A stretch of 23,644 bases of DNA. Origin: an uncultured Lactobacillaceae bacterium (GTDB taxonomy: Bacteria; Bacillota; Bacilli; Lactobacillales; Lactobacillaceae). The stretch is from NCBI GenBank assembly GCA_934216625.1, contig CAKQCC010000011.1, positions 1 through 23,644 of the forward strand, written 5' to 3'. The notes beneath the pieces were generated by a model that was not told where the DNA came from, searched no databases, and worked only from the letters and a program-made list of their open reading frames with translations. This document shows positions 6,987 to 14,569 of the stretch, in pieces. The position numbers and the translations under genes were made by a program. Within the stretch, counting starts at the first letter, position 1. The number at the start of each line of letters is the position of its first letter.

Positions 6987-7829
6987 ATGATCGAAACTGC
7001 CGCAATCATGATCCTAATCGGGATTTTTGCCGGAATTGCCGGCGCAATCTTAGGATTAGGTGGCGGGATCATTGTTACACCAATTTTGACCCTTGCGTTC
7101 GGGCTTAACATTAAATACGCGATCGGCGCCAGCATTATCGTGGTAATTGCCACCAGTTCTGGTTCAACCATCGCCTATTTAAAAGATAACGTCCTAAATT
7201 TACGGGTCGCAATGTTTCTAGAAATTGCCACAACCATTGGCGCAGTAGCCGGGTCGTTATTAACCGGGATTTTGAATCCCAAATACCTGTACGTTCTCTT
7301 CGGATTATTACTGGTCTTTTCGGGAGTCAACATGGCCGAAAAAATTAAGGGCAAGCGGAACAATTTAAGTCACCACACCGATCGAATTGCTCATAAATTG
7401 GAGCTTGACAGCAGTTACTACGACAAAGCTGCCCACCGCAAAATCAATTACCAAGTTACCCACGTTCCAAGTGGGTTAGCGGTAATGTTCGGCGCCGGAC
7501 TGGCAAGTGGTTTGTTAGGAATTGGCTCCGGAGCTTTCAAAGTCATCGCGATGGACACTTTCATGAAAATGCCACTCAAGCCATCAAGCTCAACCAGTAA
7601 TTTTATGATGGGCGTTACTGCCGCCGCCAGTGCAACCGTTTATTTCTTCAACGGGTCAATCCTACCGCAGCTAGCGGTGCCGTTAGCACTCGGAATCTTG
7701 GCGGGTGCCGTTGCTGGATCCAGGATCATGCAGTACTTGCCAACCAAATGGATTCGGATCGTTTTCGTACCAATCTTGTTTTACATCGGAATCAACATGT
7801 TATTACAAGGGTGTGGAATTAAAATATGA
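6987..7829 (+). CDS. TSUP (TauE/SafE) family membrane transporter
   Basis: This 280-residue integral membrane protein belongs to the 4-toluene sulfonate uptake permease family, whose members move sulfite, organosulfonates or other small anions. It has two homologous halves: the first opens with the glycine-rich GIFAGIAGAILGLGGGII (12-29) and the second with AGLASGLLGIGSGAFKV (about 170-186). They are joined by a hydrophilic loop with many His, Lys and Asp (about 113-155). The ATG at 6987 follows a strong TAGGAGG. The stop codon overlaps the start of the DUF1634 gene by four bases, so the two proteins are translationally coupled and probably act together. A TSUP-DUF1634 pairing is common in Bacillota. 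The substrate is unknown. Confidence 0.9.
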   Translation: MIETAAIMILIGIFAGIAGAILGLGGGIIVTPILTLAFGLNIKYAIGASIIVVIATSSGSTIAYLKDNVLNLRVAMFLEIATTIGAVAGSLLTGILNPKYLYVLFGLLLVFSGVNMAEKIKGKRNNLSHHTDRIAHKLELDSSYYDKAAHRKINYQVTHVPSGLAVMFGAGLASGLLGIGSGAFKVIAMDTFMKMPLKPSSSTSNFMMGVTAAASATVYFFNGSILPQLAVPLALGILAGAVAGSRIMQYLPTKWIRIVFVPILFYIGINMLLQGCGIKI

Positions 7830-8215
7830 AACCTGAAGAATTAAAAAAAGCTAAATTAATTCGCGCTAAAATGGAAAAAATTGAGATCGTGATCGGCAAC
7901 TTATTGAGAGCCGGCGTAATCATTAGCGCCGCAATTATGGCGATTGGTTTTGTCATGCTAATCGTAACCGGTAATTCTGGATACCCGGCTGGTTATCATC
8001 CTCACGACTTTCGAGAAATTTTTGCTGGAATTGTGGCTCTAAAGCCGTACGCAATCATGATGCTGGGAATCTTTTGCCTAATTTTAACCCCGGTCCTGCG
8101 GGTCCTAGTTTCAATCTATTCGTTTTATAAAGAGCATGACTATTTATACGTTTACATTACGACTTTCGTGATGGTGGTCTTAATTTTCAGTTTTTGGCTC
8201 GGAACCCATAAATAA
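7826..8215 (+). CDS. DUF1634 membrane protein, partner of the TSUP transporter
   Basis: This 129-residue protein has three predicted membrane helices: about 27-48 (AGVIISAAIMAIGFVMLIV), 75-98 (YAIMMLGIFCLILTPVLRVLV) and 109-126. Helix order, the HPHDF...IFAGIVALKP segment between the first two helices and the length all match DUF1634 as I know it. The ATGA overlap with the preceding TSUP gene argues for a two-subunit or accessory role in the same transport process. No biochemical function is established for the family. No clear terminator follows. Confidence 0.88.
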   Translation: MKPEELKKAKLIRAKMEKIEIVIGNLLRAGVIISAAIMAIGFVMLIVTGNSGYPAGYHPHDFREIFAGIVALKPYAIMMLGIFCLILTPVLRVLVSIYSFYKEHDYLYVYITTFVMVVLIFSFWLGTHK

Positions 8216-8254
8216 TCAAACGGCTAAAAAGACGATTCCCAAGTTCAAATTAGT

Positions 8255-8283
8255 TTTACGCCAACGTTTTTTGAATCTATAAT
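8255..8283 (+). promoter_or_regulatory. Promoter of the 113-residue gene
   Basis: TTTACG (8255-8260), a 17-base spacer and perfect TATAAT (8278-8283) lie 45 bases before the start codon at 8329. This indicates that the small gene is expressed on its own. Confidence 0.75.
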
Positions 8284-8328
8284 ATACTATATAAAGAAAT
8301 CAAGATTATCATTGAAAGGAAGCATCTC

Positions 8329-8670
8329 ATGAGTAAGCTCGTCAAATTTGATCAATTAAGCCAGCGAGCGAAAACTAAGGCAATCAATGACTTTGCTAAG
8401 TTCTACGTCCCGCTTTACCGATCCCAGAATTTAGAAATTATTGGGTCATACGACCACACTGGTTTAATCTGGGACATTAACCGTGACATCTGGAAGAATC
8501 AATACAATTCTAAAAAAGACGTCATTAAAATGTCAGCTCACGATCGACCAAAACATTACGCTAAATTATTAGACAAAATGGATCAGAAATTCTACGCAAA
8601 CGGCAATCCCGAAAAGCCATGGAAAAAATGGTATCACGACAAGTACTTCAGCCTTGAAACCGGACTATAA
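8329..8670 (+). CDS. Uncharacterised 113-residue soluble protein
   Basis: I do not recognise a named family. The protein is hydrophilic, basic and rich in Trp, Tyr and Lys, with no signal peptide or membrane segment. The opening KFDQLSQRAKTKAINDFAKFY resembles the start of small phage- or plasmid-associated proteins that begin with a FxELSxxAKxKA segment; this is recollection, not a search. The middle has SYDHTGLIWDINRDIW and the C-terminus has PWKKWYHDKYF. The ATG follows AAAGGAAG at good spacing. The gene is monocistronic, with its own promoter and a strong terminator. Its separation from neighbouring functions suggests an orphan accessory or regulatory role. Confidence 0.8.
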   Translation: MSKLVKFDQLSQRAKTKAINDFAKFYVPLYRSQNLEIIGSYDHTGLIWDINRDIWKNQYNSKKDVIKMSAHDRPKHYAKLLDKMDQKFYANGNPEKPWKKWYHDKYFSLETGL

Positions 8671-8691
8671 AATCTAAATCAGTTCAAAATT

Positions 8692-8740
8692 AAAATACGG
8701 TCTTTAATCTATTTAGGAAGATTAAAGACCGTATTTTTTA
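8692..8740. terminator. Bidirectional terminator between convergent genes
   Basis: A perfect 17-bp stem (8694-8710 with 8719-8735) and an eight-base loop are followed by T-rich sequence on the plus strand. They are preceded by A-rich sequence that becomes T-rich on the minus strand. It therefore serves both the 113-residue gene and the CDF exporter. Confidence 0.92.
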
Positions 8741-8747
8741 TTATTAC

Positions 8748-9650
8748 TTAAACGTCATGACCGAAGCCGTTATTGTAGTTATAGAAATGTTCATTTCGAC
8801 CTCGTTTAACTTCGGCTTGTAACGTCACGTGATCAATATGATACTTATCATGCAGTAACTTATAAATCGGGTGATAGGTTCGTTCAGCTTCACTGATTTT
8901 CATATCACGCATGTTAATGTGCGCTGAAAAAATAATGCTGTGTTCATCAATCAGCCAAATATGAACATGATGAACCCCGGTGACTTCGGGTAGCTTCAGC
9001 AAGTCATGCTGAATGGCGGCACTGTCAATTTTTGGTGAACCCTGCATTAAAATCACGATGGTCTTCTTAATCACCGGCCAGGTCTCACTCATAATATACG
9101 TTGCGACCCCGATCGTCACCAGCGGATCAACAATAAACCAACCATAAAGTTGAATCAGAACTCCACCGACGATAATTCCGAACGAAGATAACGTATCACT
9201 TAGCAAGTGTAAATATGTAGCCCGAAGATTCAAATTATGTTTTGAACCGTGATTTAAAATTATCGCCGACAGTAAATTGGCAACGGTACCAACGATCGCC
9301 ACCAGAAACATCAATTTACCATTAATGTGTTCAGGACGAAAAAGTTTGCCGACCGCTTCAACAATTAAAATTGCCGAAATGATCATCAGGAACGTTGAAT
9401 TTACGAACGCCGAAATGATCTGGGCCCGCTTGAAACCGAACGTTTCCCGCTTGGTCTGCGGTCGGCCGCTAATTCGGTGGGTATAATAACTCAAAACGAT
9501 CGAGGCCGAATCACCGAGGTTATGGAAACCGTCCGAAACCAGTGACAGGCTACCGGCAAACGCACCACCGATAAATTCAACCACCGTAATAATGATGTTT
9601 AAAATCGTAACGAATAAAAACCGTGCTCCAGAAATCTGATTATGATTCAT
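8748..9650 (-). CDS. CDF-family zinc/cation efflux protein, CzcD type
   Basis: This 300-residue, six-helix membrane antiporter exports Zn2+ or related divalent cations in exchange for protons. The metal site residues are all visible: HNLGD (His43, Asp47) in helix 2 and HLLSD (His148, Asp152) in helix 5, the HD-HD set typical of zinc transporters. The cytoplasmic C-terminal domain has HHVHIWLID (227-235) and the family's HVTLQAE end (274-280). No His-rich loop is present. The ATG at 9650 follows GAGGGTG. A TATAAT-like -10 lies at 9674-9679 on the minus strand, but without a matching -35 box. The region may need an activator, or the gene may also be read from the upstream operon. Confidence 0.93.
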   Translation of the reverse strand: MNHNQISGARFLFVTILNIIITVVEFIGGAFAGSLSLVSDGFHNLGDSASIVLSYYTHRISGRPQTKRETFGFKRAQIISAFVNSTFLMIISAILIVEAVGKLFRPEHINGKLMFLVAIVGTVANLLSAIILNHGSKHNLNLRATYLHLLSDTLSSFGIIVGGVLIQLYGWFIVDPLVTIGVATYIMSETWPVIKKTIVILMQGSPKIDSAAIQHDLLKLPEVTGVHHVHIWLIDEHSIIFSAHINMRDMKISEAERTYHPIYKLLHDKYHIDHVTLQAEVKRGRNEHFYNYNNGFGHDV

Positions 9651-9726
9651 AACACCCTCACTTCCTAAATGGGATTATATTATGTCACAATCAAGATTAT
9701 TTTTCTATCCCCTAATTTAATAATTA

Positions 9727-10128
9727 TTACTTTACCATTCGCCAATTGCCTTCGTTTGCTTTCGAGATTTGGTTCAAGAAGTGCATCACCCTGACGGCAC
9801 GGTTATGGTCGTGATTGTTAAGGCGATTAAGGCCCCTCCCGGAAGTCATCGGCCGACTAAGTCGAAAAGCCGAATTTCGGTAGTGGCCTTCAGAAAACGC
9901 CACGACCGTTTGACCGGAATCAATTTTAGTAAAAATAAAGAATAAACTATAATCTGATTTAGACTTCAGGTACGCTGGCATTGCCCAAATTCCGGCCGCA
10001 ATTTCACGGGATTTCTGATTCATGAACCGGTAATCTAAATGATTCTTGGCGGTAACTGGCCGACGTAAAACAAACAGCATTCGGTTAAAAATCGGGTTCC
10101 CAAGTTTAATGGTTGATTGATCTTTCAT
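9727..10128 (-). CDS. Uncharacterised 133-residue basic protein
   Basis: I do not recognise the family. The protein is soluble and basic. It has an aromatic beta-strand-like core (YSLFFIFTKIDSGQTVVAFSEGHYRNSAFRL, about 61-91) and a C-terminal helix-like segment (NRAVRVMHFLNQISKANEGNW). It has no signal peptide, membrane helix or recognisable catalytic motif. Its start is four bases after the DUF1003 stop codon, and the ribosome site GGAAG overlaps the end of that gene, so the two are translationally coupled. No terminator hairpin is evident after it. Confidence 0.75.
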   Translation of the reverse strand: MKDQSTIKLGNPIFNRMLFVLRRPVTAKNHLDYRFMNQKSREIAAGIWAMPAYLKSKSDYSLFFIFTKIDSGQTVVAFSEGHYRNSAFRLSRPMTSGRGLNRLNNHDHNRAVRVMHFLNQISKANEGNWRMVK

Positions 10129-10132
10129 TTCA

Positions 10133-10894
10133 TTACTTCCGTTTCGAATTTTTCGATAATTGACGCCTTAAATTCCGGTTTTCGGTTCTTAAATCAGTCA
10201 ATTCAGCTCGAACCTCGCCCAAAATCTGAAGCTGAAGTTTCTGAACTTCTAAATTATGGGGAAGTTGATCTTGATTCAAGTGATCTAATTTAGCGTGCAG
10301 AATTCGTAATTCGTGTTCTGACTTTAAATTAACGTGATAATCATTTTCAGCTGATAAACGGTCATGATCAGCCGAACGGTTTTGGCTCATCATAATGATC
10401 GGCGCCTGAATTGCCGAAATGCAGCTCAGGGCCAAATTCAGCAGAATGTAAGGATACGGATCAAAATGAATGCCGAACAACGCCAAGCCGTTAACGATCA
10501 TCCAGATCAGCAGAAAGCCGACAAACACGAAAATAAAGCCCCAGCTACCGCCGAAATGCGCAACTCCGTCGGAAACCCGTTGACCAAACGTTTCCCGTTT
10601 TTGTAAAGCCTGGTTAACGTCGGTAATTGCGTAATTATCACTATTCAGGGCCCGGGTTAGCTTTCGGTTAATCTTTCGGTTCCGCTTCGTGTCACTAGCC
10701 AGCATCCGGTTAACCTCATCTAATCGGTAACGAAGCAAGTGGTTCCGGCAAATAAAGCTAGTTGACTTAGCATGATGATAATCACTTTTAATCTGATTTT
10801 TGACCGCTGGTTCCAGTTCTTTTAAGAACATCCCGTCAATTACTCGGTATTTTTGACCATCAACCAAGCATTTCACAAAACGAGTTTTATTCAT
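10133..10894 (-). CDS. DUF1003 membrane protein
   Basis: This 253-residue protein has two membrane helices in the centre (WGFIFVFVGFLLIWMIVNGLALFG, then PYPYILLNLALSCISAIQAPIIMM). They carry the ASCISAIQAPIIMMSQNR signature that defines DUF1003. The N-terminal third contains paired Cys residues (C9 and C49, with VKCLVDG and FICRNH) that could form a small metal or redox site. The C-terminal 70 residues form a charged heptad-like coiled coil. Function is unknown in the family. Its start overlaps the pseudouridine synthase gene by eight bases and the 133-residue gene follows by four bases, so it is the middle of a coupled three-gene unit. Confidence 0.9.
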   Translation of the reverse strand: MNKTRFVKCLVDGQKYRVIDGMFLKELEPAVKNQIKSDYHHAKSTSFICRNHLLRYRLDEVNRMLASDTKRNRKINRKLTRALNSDNYAITDVNQALQKRETFGQRVSDGVAHFGGSWGFIFVFVGFLLIWMIVNGLALFGIHFDPYPYILLNLALSCISAIQAPIIMMSQNRSADHDRLSAENDYHVNLKSEHELRILHAKLDHLNQDQLPHNLEVQKLQLQILGEVRAELTDLRTENRNLRRQLSKNSKRK

Positions 10895-11780
10895 TAATTG
10901 ATGCTCCCGAAATTAATTTCAATACGTCAGACGGCAGTTTTGCGGTGATGTCCAAACGGTGCCTGGTAAACGGATTCGGCATCTGGATTCGGCTGGCGTG
11001 TAACGCCTGGCGATGAATCCCTAAATTCAGCGGTCCGCCGTAAAGATGATCCCCGACCACCGGATGACCAACTTCAGCAAAGTGAACCCGAATCTGGTGA
11101 GTTCGACCCGTATGCAAACGAACCCGAACTACCGTGAACTTAGGATCCCGGCGAAGGACCCAATATTCTGTCCAAGCGGGTTTCCCGTTCGACATCCGGT
11201 GGCGACGAATTTCATTGGGCAGTTTACCGATCGGCATTTTGATTGAGCCGTGATCACGTTCTAAGCGTCCGCTGACGACCGCTAGATACGTCTTTTTAAT
11301 CCGGTGCTCTCCCCGGAGCTGATTCGCTAAATTGTTAGCTAGGCGATGCTTCGCAACTAGGACGACGCCACTGGTGAAACTATCCAGGCGGGTAATCAAA
11401 TGCGGACGCAGATTTTTAGAACCCGAACGTAATAAATAACCTTTAATCCGGTTCACTGCGGTGTCATTCCGGTTGCTGGGGCCTGGGACCGAAGTTAACC
11501 CAGCTGGCTTGTTGATGGCTAGCCAGTTCGAATCCTCAAACAGGATCCGAAGCGGCCCGTTACTGACCGCTACTCGACTGCTGGCTTTCTCGGGCGGAAT
11601 ATCAATCGTGATCCGGTCACCACGTTTCATCATCCGACTGGTGTGGATCAAGTGCCGATTCAAAGCTAAGGTTCCAGCTTCCTTAATTGAAGAAAACATT
11701 CGGTGACTGACGCCGTGGTGCTTTAGAAATTTCTTAACGGTAATTCGATTGAACCGTTGGTTAACCCAGCTGAAACGCAA
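10887..11780 (-). CDS. RluA/RluD-family RNA pseudouridine synthase
   Basis: This cytoplasmic enzyme isomerises specific uridines in 23S rRNA or tRNA to pseudouridine. It has about 297 residues from the proposed TTG start. The catalytic Asp lies in RLDSFTSG (Asp133), a match to the family RLDxxTSG motif. Other family blocks are WLAINKPAGL, KTYLAVVSG, EYWVLRR and TGRTHQIRVHFAEVGHPVVGDHLYGG. The N-terminal 60 residues look like a reduced S4-type RNA-binding region. The frame is open back to a TTG at 11801, but SD GAAAGGA lies nine bases before TTG 11780, which I prefer. It is first in a unit with DUF1003 and the 133-residue gene. The promoter overlaps a palindrome at 11813-11853. Confidence 0.92.
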   Translation of the reverse strand: MRFSWVNQRFNRITVKKFLKHHGVSHRMFSSIKEAGTLALNRHLIHTSRMMKRGDRITIDIPPEKASSRVAVSNGPLRILFEDSNWLAINKPAGLTSVPGPSNRNDTAVNRIKGYLLRSGSKNLRPHLITRLDSFTSGVVLVAKHRLANNLANQLRGEHRIKKTYLAVVSGRLERDHGSIKMPIGKLPNEIRRHRMSNGKPAWTEYWVLRRDPKFTVVRVRLHTGRTHQIRVHFAEVGHPVVGDHLYGGPLNLGIHRQALHASRIQMPNPFTRHRLDITAKLPSDVLKLISGASINE

Positions 11781-11827
11781 GCTACTAATTCCTTTCAACA
11801 AAGCGCAATTTCAAATCACATCAAGAA

Positions 11828-11856
11828 ATGTTAGACGATTTCTGAAGTGATTTCAA
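11828..11856 (-). promoter_or_regulatory. Promoter of the pseudouridine synthase unit, inside an inverted repeat
   Basis: On the minus strand TTGAAA (11856-11851), a 17-base spacer and TAACAT (11833-11828) form a good promoter. An interrupted inverted repeat spans nearly the same bases: AAATCAC 11813-11819 with GTGATTT 11847-11853, and AGAAAT 11824-11829 with ATTTCT 11838-11843. It could be an operator. Confidence 0.6.
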
Positions 11857-11861
11857 TTAAC

Positions 11862-11892
11862 AAAAAAGCACTGATTTGAATAAATCAGCACT
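11862..11892 (-). terminator. Terminator of the surface protein-phosphatase unit
   Basis: On the minus strand an 11-base arm (11892-11882) and its partner (11877-11867) pair with two G-U pairs around a four-base loop. Six T follow. It lies directly after the phosphatase stop codon. Confidence 0.85.
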
Positions 11893-11915
11893 CACAAAAA
11901 TTAACCTAAAATTAT

Positions 11916-12785
11916 TTACCGAATTCGAACCAAATACATCCGGCGAAGTTTATTAATCTGCCAATTCTTTAAGCCGATTCCGCGGTGGAGGTAATTATTC
12001 ATGCTGCCGTAATTGGCCTGCACCGTATTGTAAAAGTGATTTAGTTCCCGAAGCTGACTACCGTAAGGGTATTTGTGATTATAATAATCACTCAAGAGAT
12101 AGTCGTTACTAATGTTATATCTCGAAACCCCAAGTGCCGATAAAATCAGCGCGCTTGCGAGTCCAGTTCGGTCACGGCCACCGGTACAATTAATCATGAT
12201 CGCGCCCGAATGTTTACGAAGCAACTGGCTGAACACTTCATAATAGGATTTACGAGCGCTTTTAAGGGTTGTAAATGGCCAACCATAACGGTAAATTTCG
12301 CCCTCGCGACGTTTGGTTGGTTCGGTTCGCTGTTCTTCATAATAAGAATACGTCGGGTAATCTTTGTATTTAAGACGCAAGCCATAACGCTGGGCAGTCC
12401 CGCTTTCACCCGGGTCCGGGTATTGACTCATTGCACCGCTTTTGCCGGACGGATACCGTAAATCAATTACTTCGCGAATTCCCAAACGATGAAGCGTCTT
12501 GGCACCTCGGTAATTAAGGTGAGCAAAATTACCGCTTCTAAAGATCAAGTCGTTCTTGACCACGTCTTTACCGTTGCTGGTTCGATAGCCGCCCAAATCG
12601 CGAGTATTACTGCTAATGGATGGATGGTGATCACCGCGACGGGCCGCAGCGGTACTGTGCACCCGCTGAATCAATTGAGCATAGCTACTGGCGGACGCCG
12701 AACGCTGATTTAAAGTGCCAATTCCAAATAACGATAAAATTAACAAGCCAACTACCAAAATTGGTTTAATCTTTAATTTTCTCAA
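11916..12785 (-). CDS. Secreted tyrosine-protein phosphatase
   Basis: This 289-residue protein (from the proposed start) hydrolyses phosphotyrosine, or possibly phosphoinositides or polyphosphorylated ligands, outside the membrane. The first 33 residues form a signal peptide (KIKPILVVGLLILSLFGIG, then SASA). The Y_phosphatase3-type blocks are SNTRDLGGYRT, DLIFRSGNF, LGIREVIDLR and the catalytic P-loop INCTGGRDRTGLAS, with nucleophile Cys200 and Arg206. The C-terminus carries FYNTVQANYGSMNNYLHRGIGL, also usual for the family. The frame is open back to 12845, but TTG at 12785 is preceded by AGAGAAAGTGATC, so I choose that start; the longer form would bury the signal peptide. It follows the LPXTG gene by 25 bases, probably in one transcript. 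Confidence 0.9.
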   Translation of the reverse strand: MRKLKIKPILVVGLLILSLFGIGTLNQRSASASSYAQLIQRVHSTAAARRGDHHPSISSNTRDLGGYRTSNGKDVVKNDLIFRSGNFAHLNYRGAKTLHRLGIREVIDLRYPSGKSGAMSQYPDPGESGTAQRYGLRLKYKDYPTYSYYEEQRTEPTKRREGEIYRYGWPFTTLKSARKSYYEVFSQLLRKHSGAIMINCTGGRDRTGLASALILSALGVSRYNISNDYLLSDYYNHKYPYGSQLRELNHFYNTVQANYGSMNNYLHRGIGLKNWQINKLRRMYLVRIR

Positions 12786-12810
12786 AAGATCACTTTCTCT
12801 AAAATTAATT

Positions 12811-14502
12811 TTAATTGATTGATTTAAAATGACGATAATCATCAATGCCGATTAACAAACTAGTGCTAACCGAAAGAATCAACGCCATCAGAAGCCGTAA
12901 AGTCTGACCGCTATTTTCACCAGTTTGCGGCAACTGACTAGCACCATTGCCATTCTGATTATTCGATGAAACGCCAGCCGTTTGAGCATGATTAACGTTA
13001 GATTGAGTCAAGCCCTTATTATTAGAATTTTCACTATTATTAACCGGATCGGAATTAGCGGAATTATTTACCGATGATTGATTATTATTGCTACCGTTCG
13101 ATCCATTCGACCCGTTTACCGAACCAGAGTCAGTCCCAGACGTTGCCGATTGATTATCATCACCATTTTCACCACTAGTTTCTTGATTTTGATTAGAATC
13201 ATTTCCAGAACCAGAATTGGCGGACTGATTATCGGGGGTTTGATTAACTTGACTGTCGTTATTTTGTGAATCATCGTTAGTTCCTGCTGAATTACTAGTG
13301 GACTGAGGGGCTTGGGGTTGATTAACTGATGTCGGCTGACTAGAATTTGACAACGTTTGACTACCTGAACTCAATTCGCTGCTTGGACCGGACTGCGAAC
13401 TCTTTTGACTAGTTTGAGGATTCGAAGGGTTAGCACTGGATTTGGGTGACTGATTCTGTTGATTATTAGGCAATTTAGTCACCTGTAAATCAACCATATC
13501 GCCATCGGGGCCCATCGTAAATTTAGGTTTTGAAATTAAAGTATATCCGCTCGGCACGTTAAACGGTCCGGTATACGCATGGCCTGGTTGGCCGCTAACG
13601 ACCTGTGAACTAACCTGATTTTCACCATCGTCGAAATTAACGGTATTTCTGGCGGTTGATGAATTAGGACTAATTTGTAAATTAACCTGAGCGCCGTTTC
13701 GGTTTAAAGTAACGCTTGAATCCGGGTTAACCAAATGGTATCCAGTTGGTACGTTGAAACCAGTCTGCTTGGTTCCTTCGCTTCCAGCAATTAACTGGGG
13801 TTGGCCAATTCGGTTACCGTTAAACATGTAATTGACGGTTTCACCAACCAGTGGCGAAGTGATTTGACCCTTCTCAACAGGAATGTTTTCGGTTGATCCT
13901 TGGGTAAAAAGTTGAATATTTGGCTGATAAGCCAAATGATAGCCCTTTGGAACGTCAAACGAGCCGGTGTAATTGTAACCGTCTTTTCCGTGAATCGTTT
14001 GGCTCCCAACCTGATGGTCATTATAATCATAATAAATGGTGTTATCGACTGAAGTTCCCTTGAAAGGATCGCCATCGTGATGATCATCATTCTTTTGTGA
14101 ATTCGATGGCTGTTGATTAATCGCCCCAATTTTAAGGTTAATCCTACGATTCATGACCGCACTAATTCGGTCTTGTTTAGTTGACGGTTTAGCCGAAATC
14201 GACGGCTTCGCTGAATAAGTGGAACGACTTGGTCGCTGATTTTCGTGAGGAACCGGTTGAGAACGGTTAACTTCAGCATTTTCGGTCGACTGATGAGGAT
14301 CAATAATTGTGTGGACCGGCGCAGAATGATTCGTCTGGGAATGCGTTGGTTGAGGGACAGTATTCGTATCCGCGTTGGCTTTAACATTATTTAGCCAGCC
14401 AACACCACCCAGTAGCGCCAGTAACGAAGCTGAGGTAATTAACCAACGGTTCCTAACTAGATTCAGTAACGATTGCCGATTTTTAGTTCGATTCATTTTC
14501 AA
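12811..14502 (-). CDS. LPXTG-anchored surface protein with MucBP-like repeats
   Basis: This 563-residue precursor is exported and linked to peptidoglycan by sortase. The signal peptide is about 1-45 (basic start, WLITSASLLALLGGVGWL, then KANA). About 150-345 holds three related segments of some 60 residues, each with a beta-rich start (NTIYYDYND, ETVNYMFNG, NTVNFDDGE) and a PxGYxL strand, resembling MucBP domains. Residues 345-520 are a low-complexity Ser/Asn/Gln wall-spanning stalk. LPQTG is at 524-528, followed by a membrane helix and a short tail ending RHFKSIN. A likely role is adhesion to mucin, plant polymer or other cells. The TTG at 14502 has GAGAGG at ten bases, while the next ATG (14496) is too far from it. 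The promoter is the extended -10 at 14545-14553. Confidence 0.9.
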   Translation of the reverse strand: MKMNRTKNRQSLLNLVRNRWLITSASLLALLGGVGWLNNVKANADTNTVPQPTHSQTNHSAPVHTIIDPHQSTENAEVNRSQPVPHENQRPSRSTYSAKPSISAKPSTKQDRISAVMNRRINLKIGAINQQPSNSQKNDDHHDGDPFKGTSVDNTIYYDYNDHQVGSQTIHGKDGYNYTGSFDVPKGYHLAYQPNIQLFTQGSTENIPVEKGQITSPLVGETVNYMFNGNRIGQPQLIAGSEGTKQTGFNVPTGYHLVNPDSSVTLNRNGAQVNLQISPNSSTARNTVNFDDGENQVSSQVVSGQPGHAYTGPFNVPSGYTLISKPKFTMGPDGDMVDLQVTKLPNNQQNQSPKSSANPSNPQTSQKSSQSGPSSELSSGSQTLSNSSQPTSVNQPQAPQSTSNSAGTNDDSQNNDSQVNQTPDNQSANSGSGNDSNQNQETSGENGDDNQSATSGTDSGSVNGSNGSNGSNNNQSSVNNSANSDPVNNSENSNNKGLTQSNVNHAQTAGVSSNNQNGNGASQLPQTGENSGQTLRLLMALILSVSTSLLIGIDDYRHFKSIN

Positions 14503-14544
14503 AATTGTTAGTCCTCTCCACGATTCATTTAATTACATTATTAC

Positions 14545-14553
14545 ATTATATCA
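14545..14553 (-). promoter_or_regulatory. Extended -10 promoter of the surface protein gene
   Basis: On the minus strand TGA precedes a perfect TATAAT (14550-14545). No good -35 box is seen. It lies 42 bases before the TTG start, just after the coaA stop codon. Confidence 0.6.
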
Positions 14554-14569
14554 ATTTCTGACGTAAAAA

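Noticed and set aside
12786..12845. Longer N-terminus of the tyrosine phosphatase overlapping the surface protein gene
   Set aside because: It would add 20 residues before the signal peptide and lacks a ribosome site; TTG 12785 has one.
13078..14387. Several frames on both strands within the surface protein gene
   Set aside because: They are out-of-frame products of low-complexity Ser/Asn codons; the main frame has signal peptide, repeats and LPXTG anchor.
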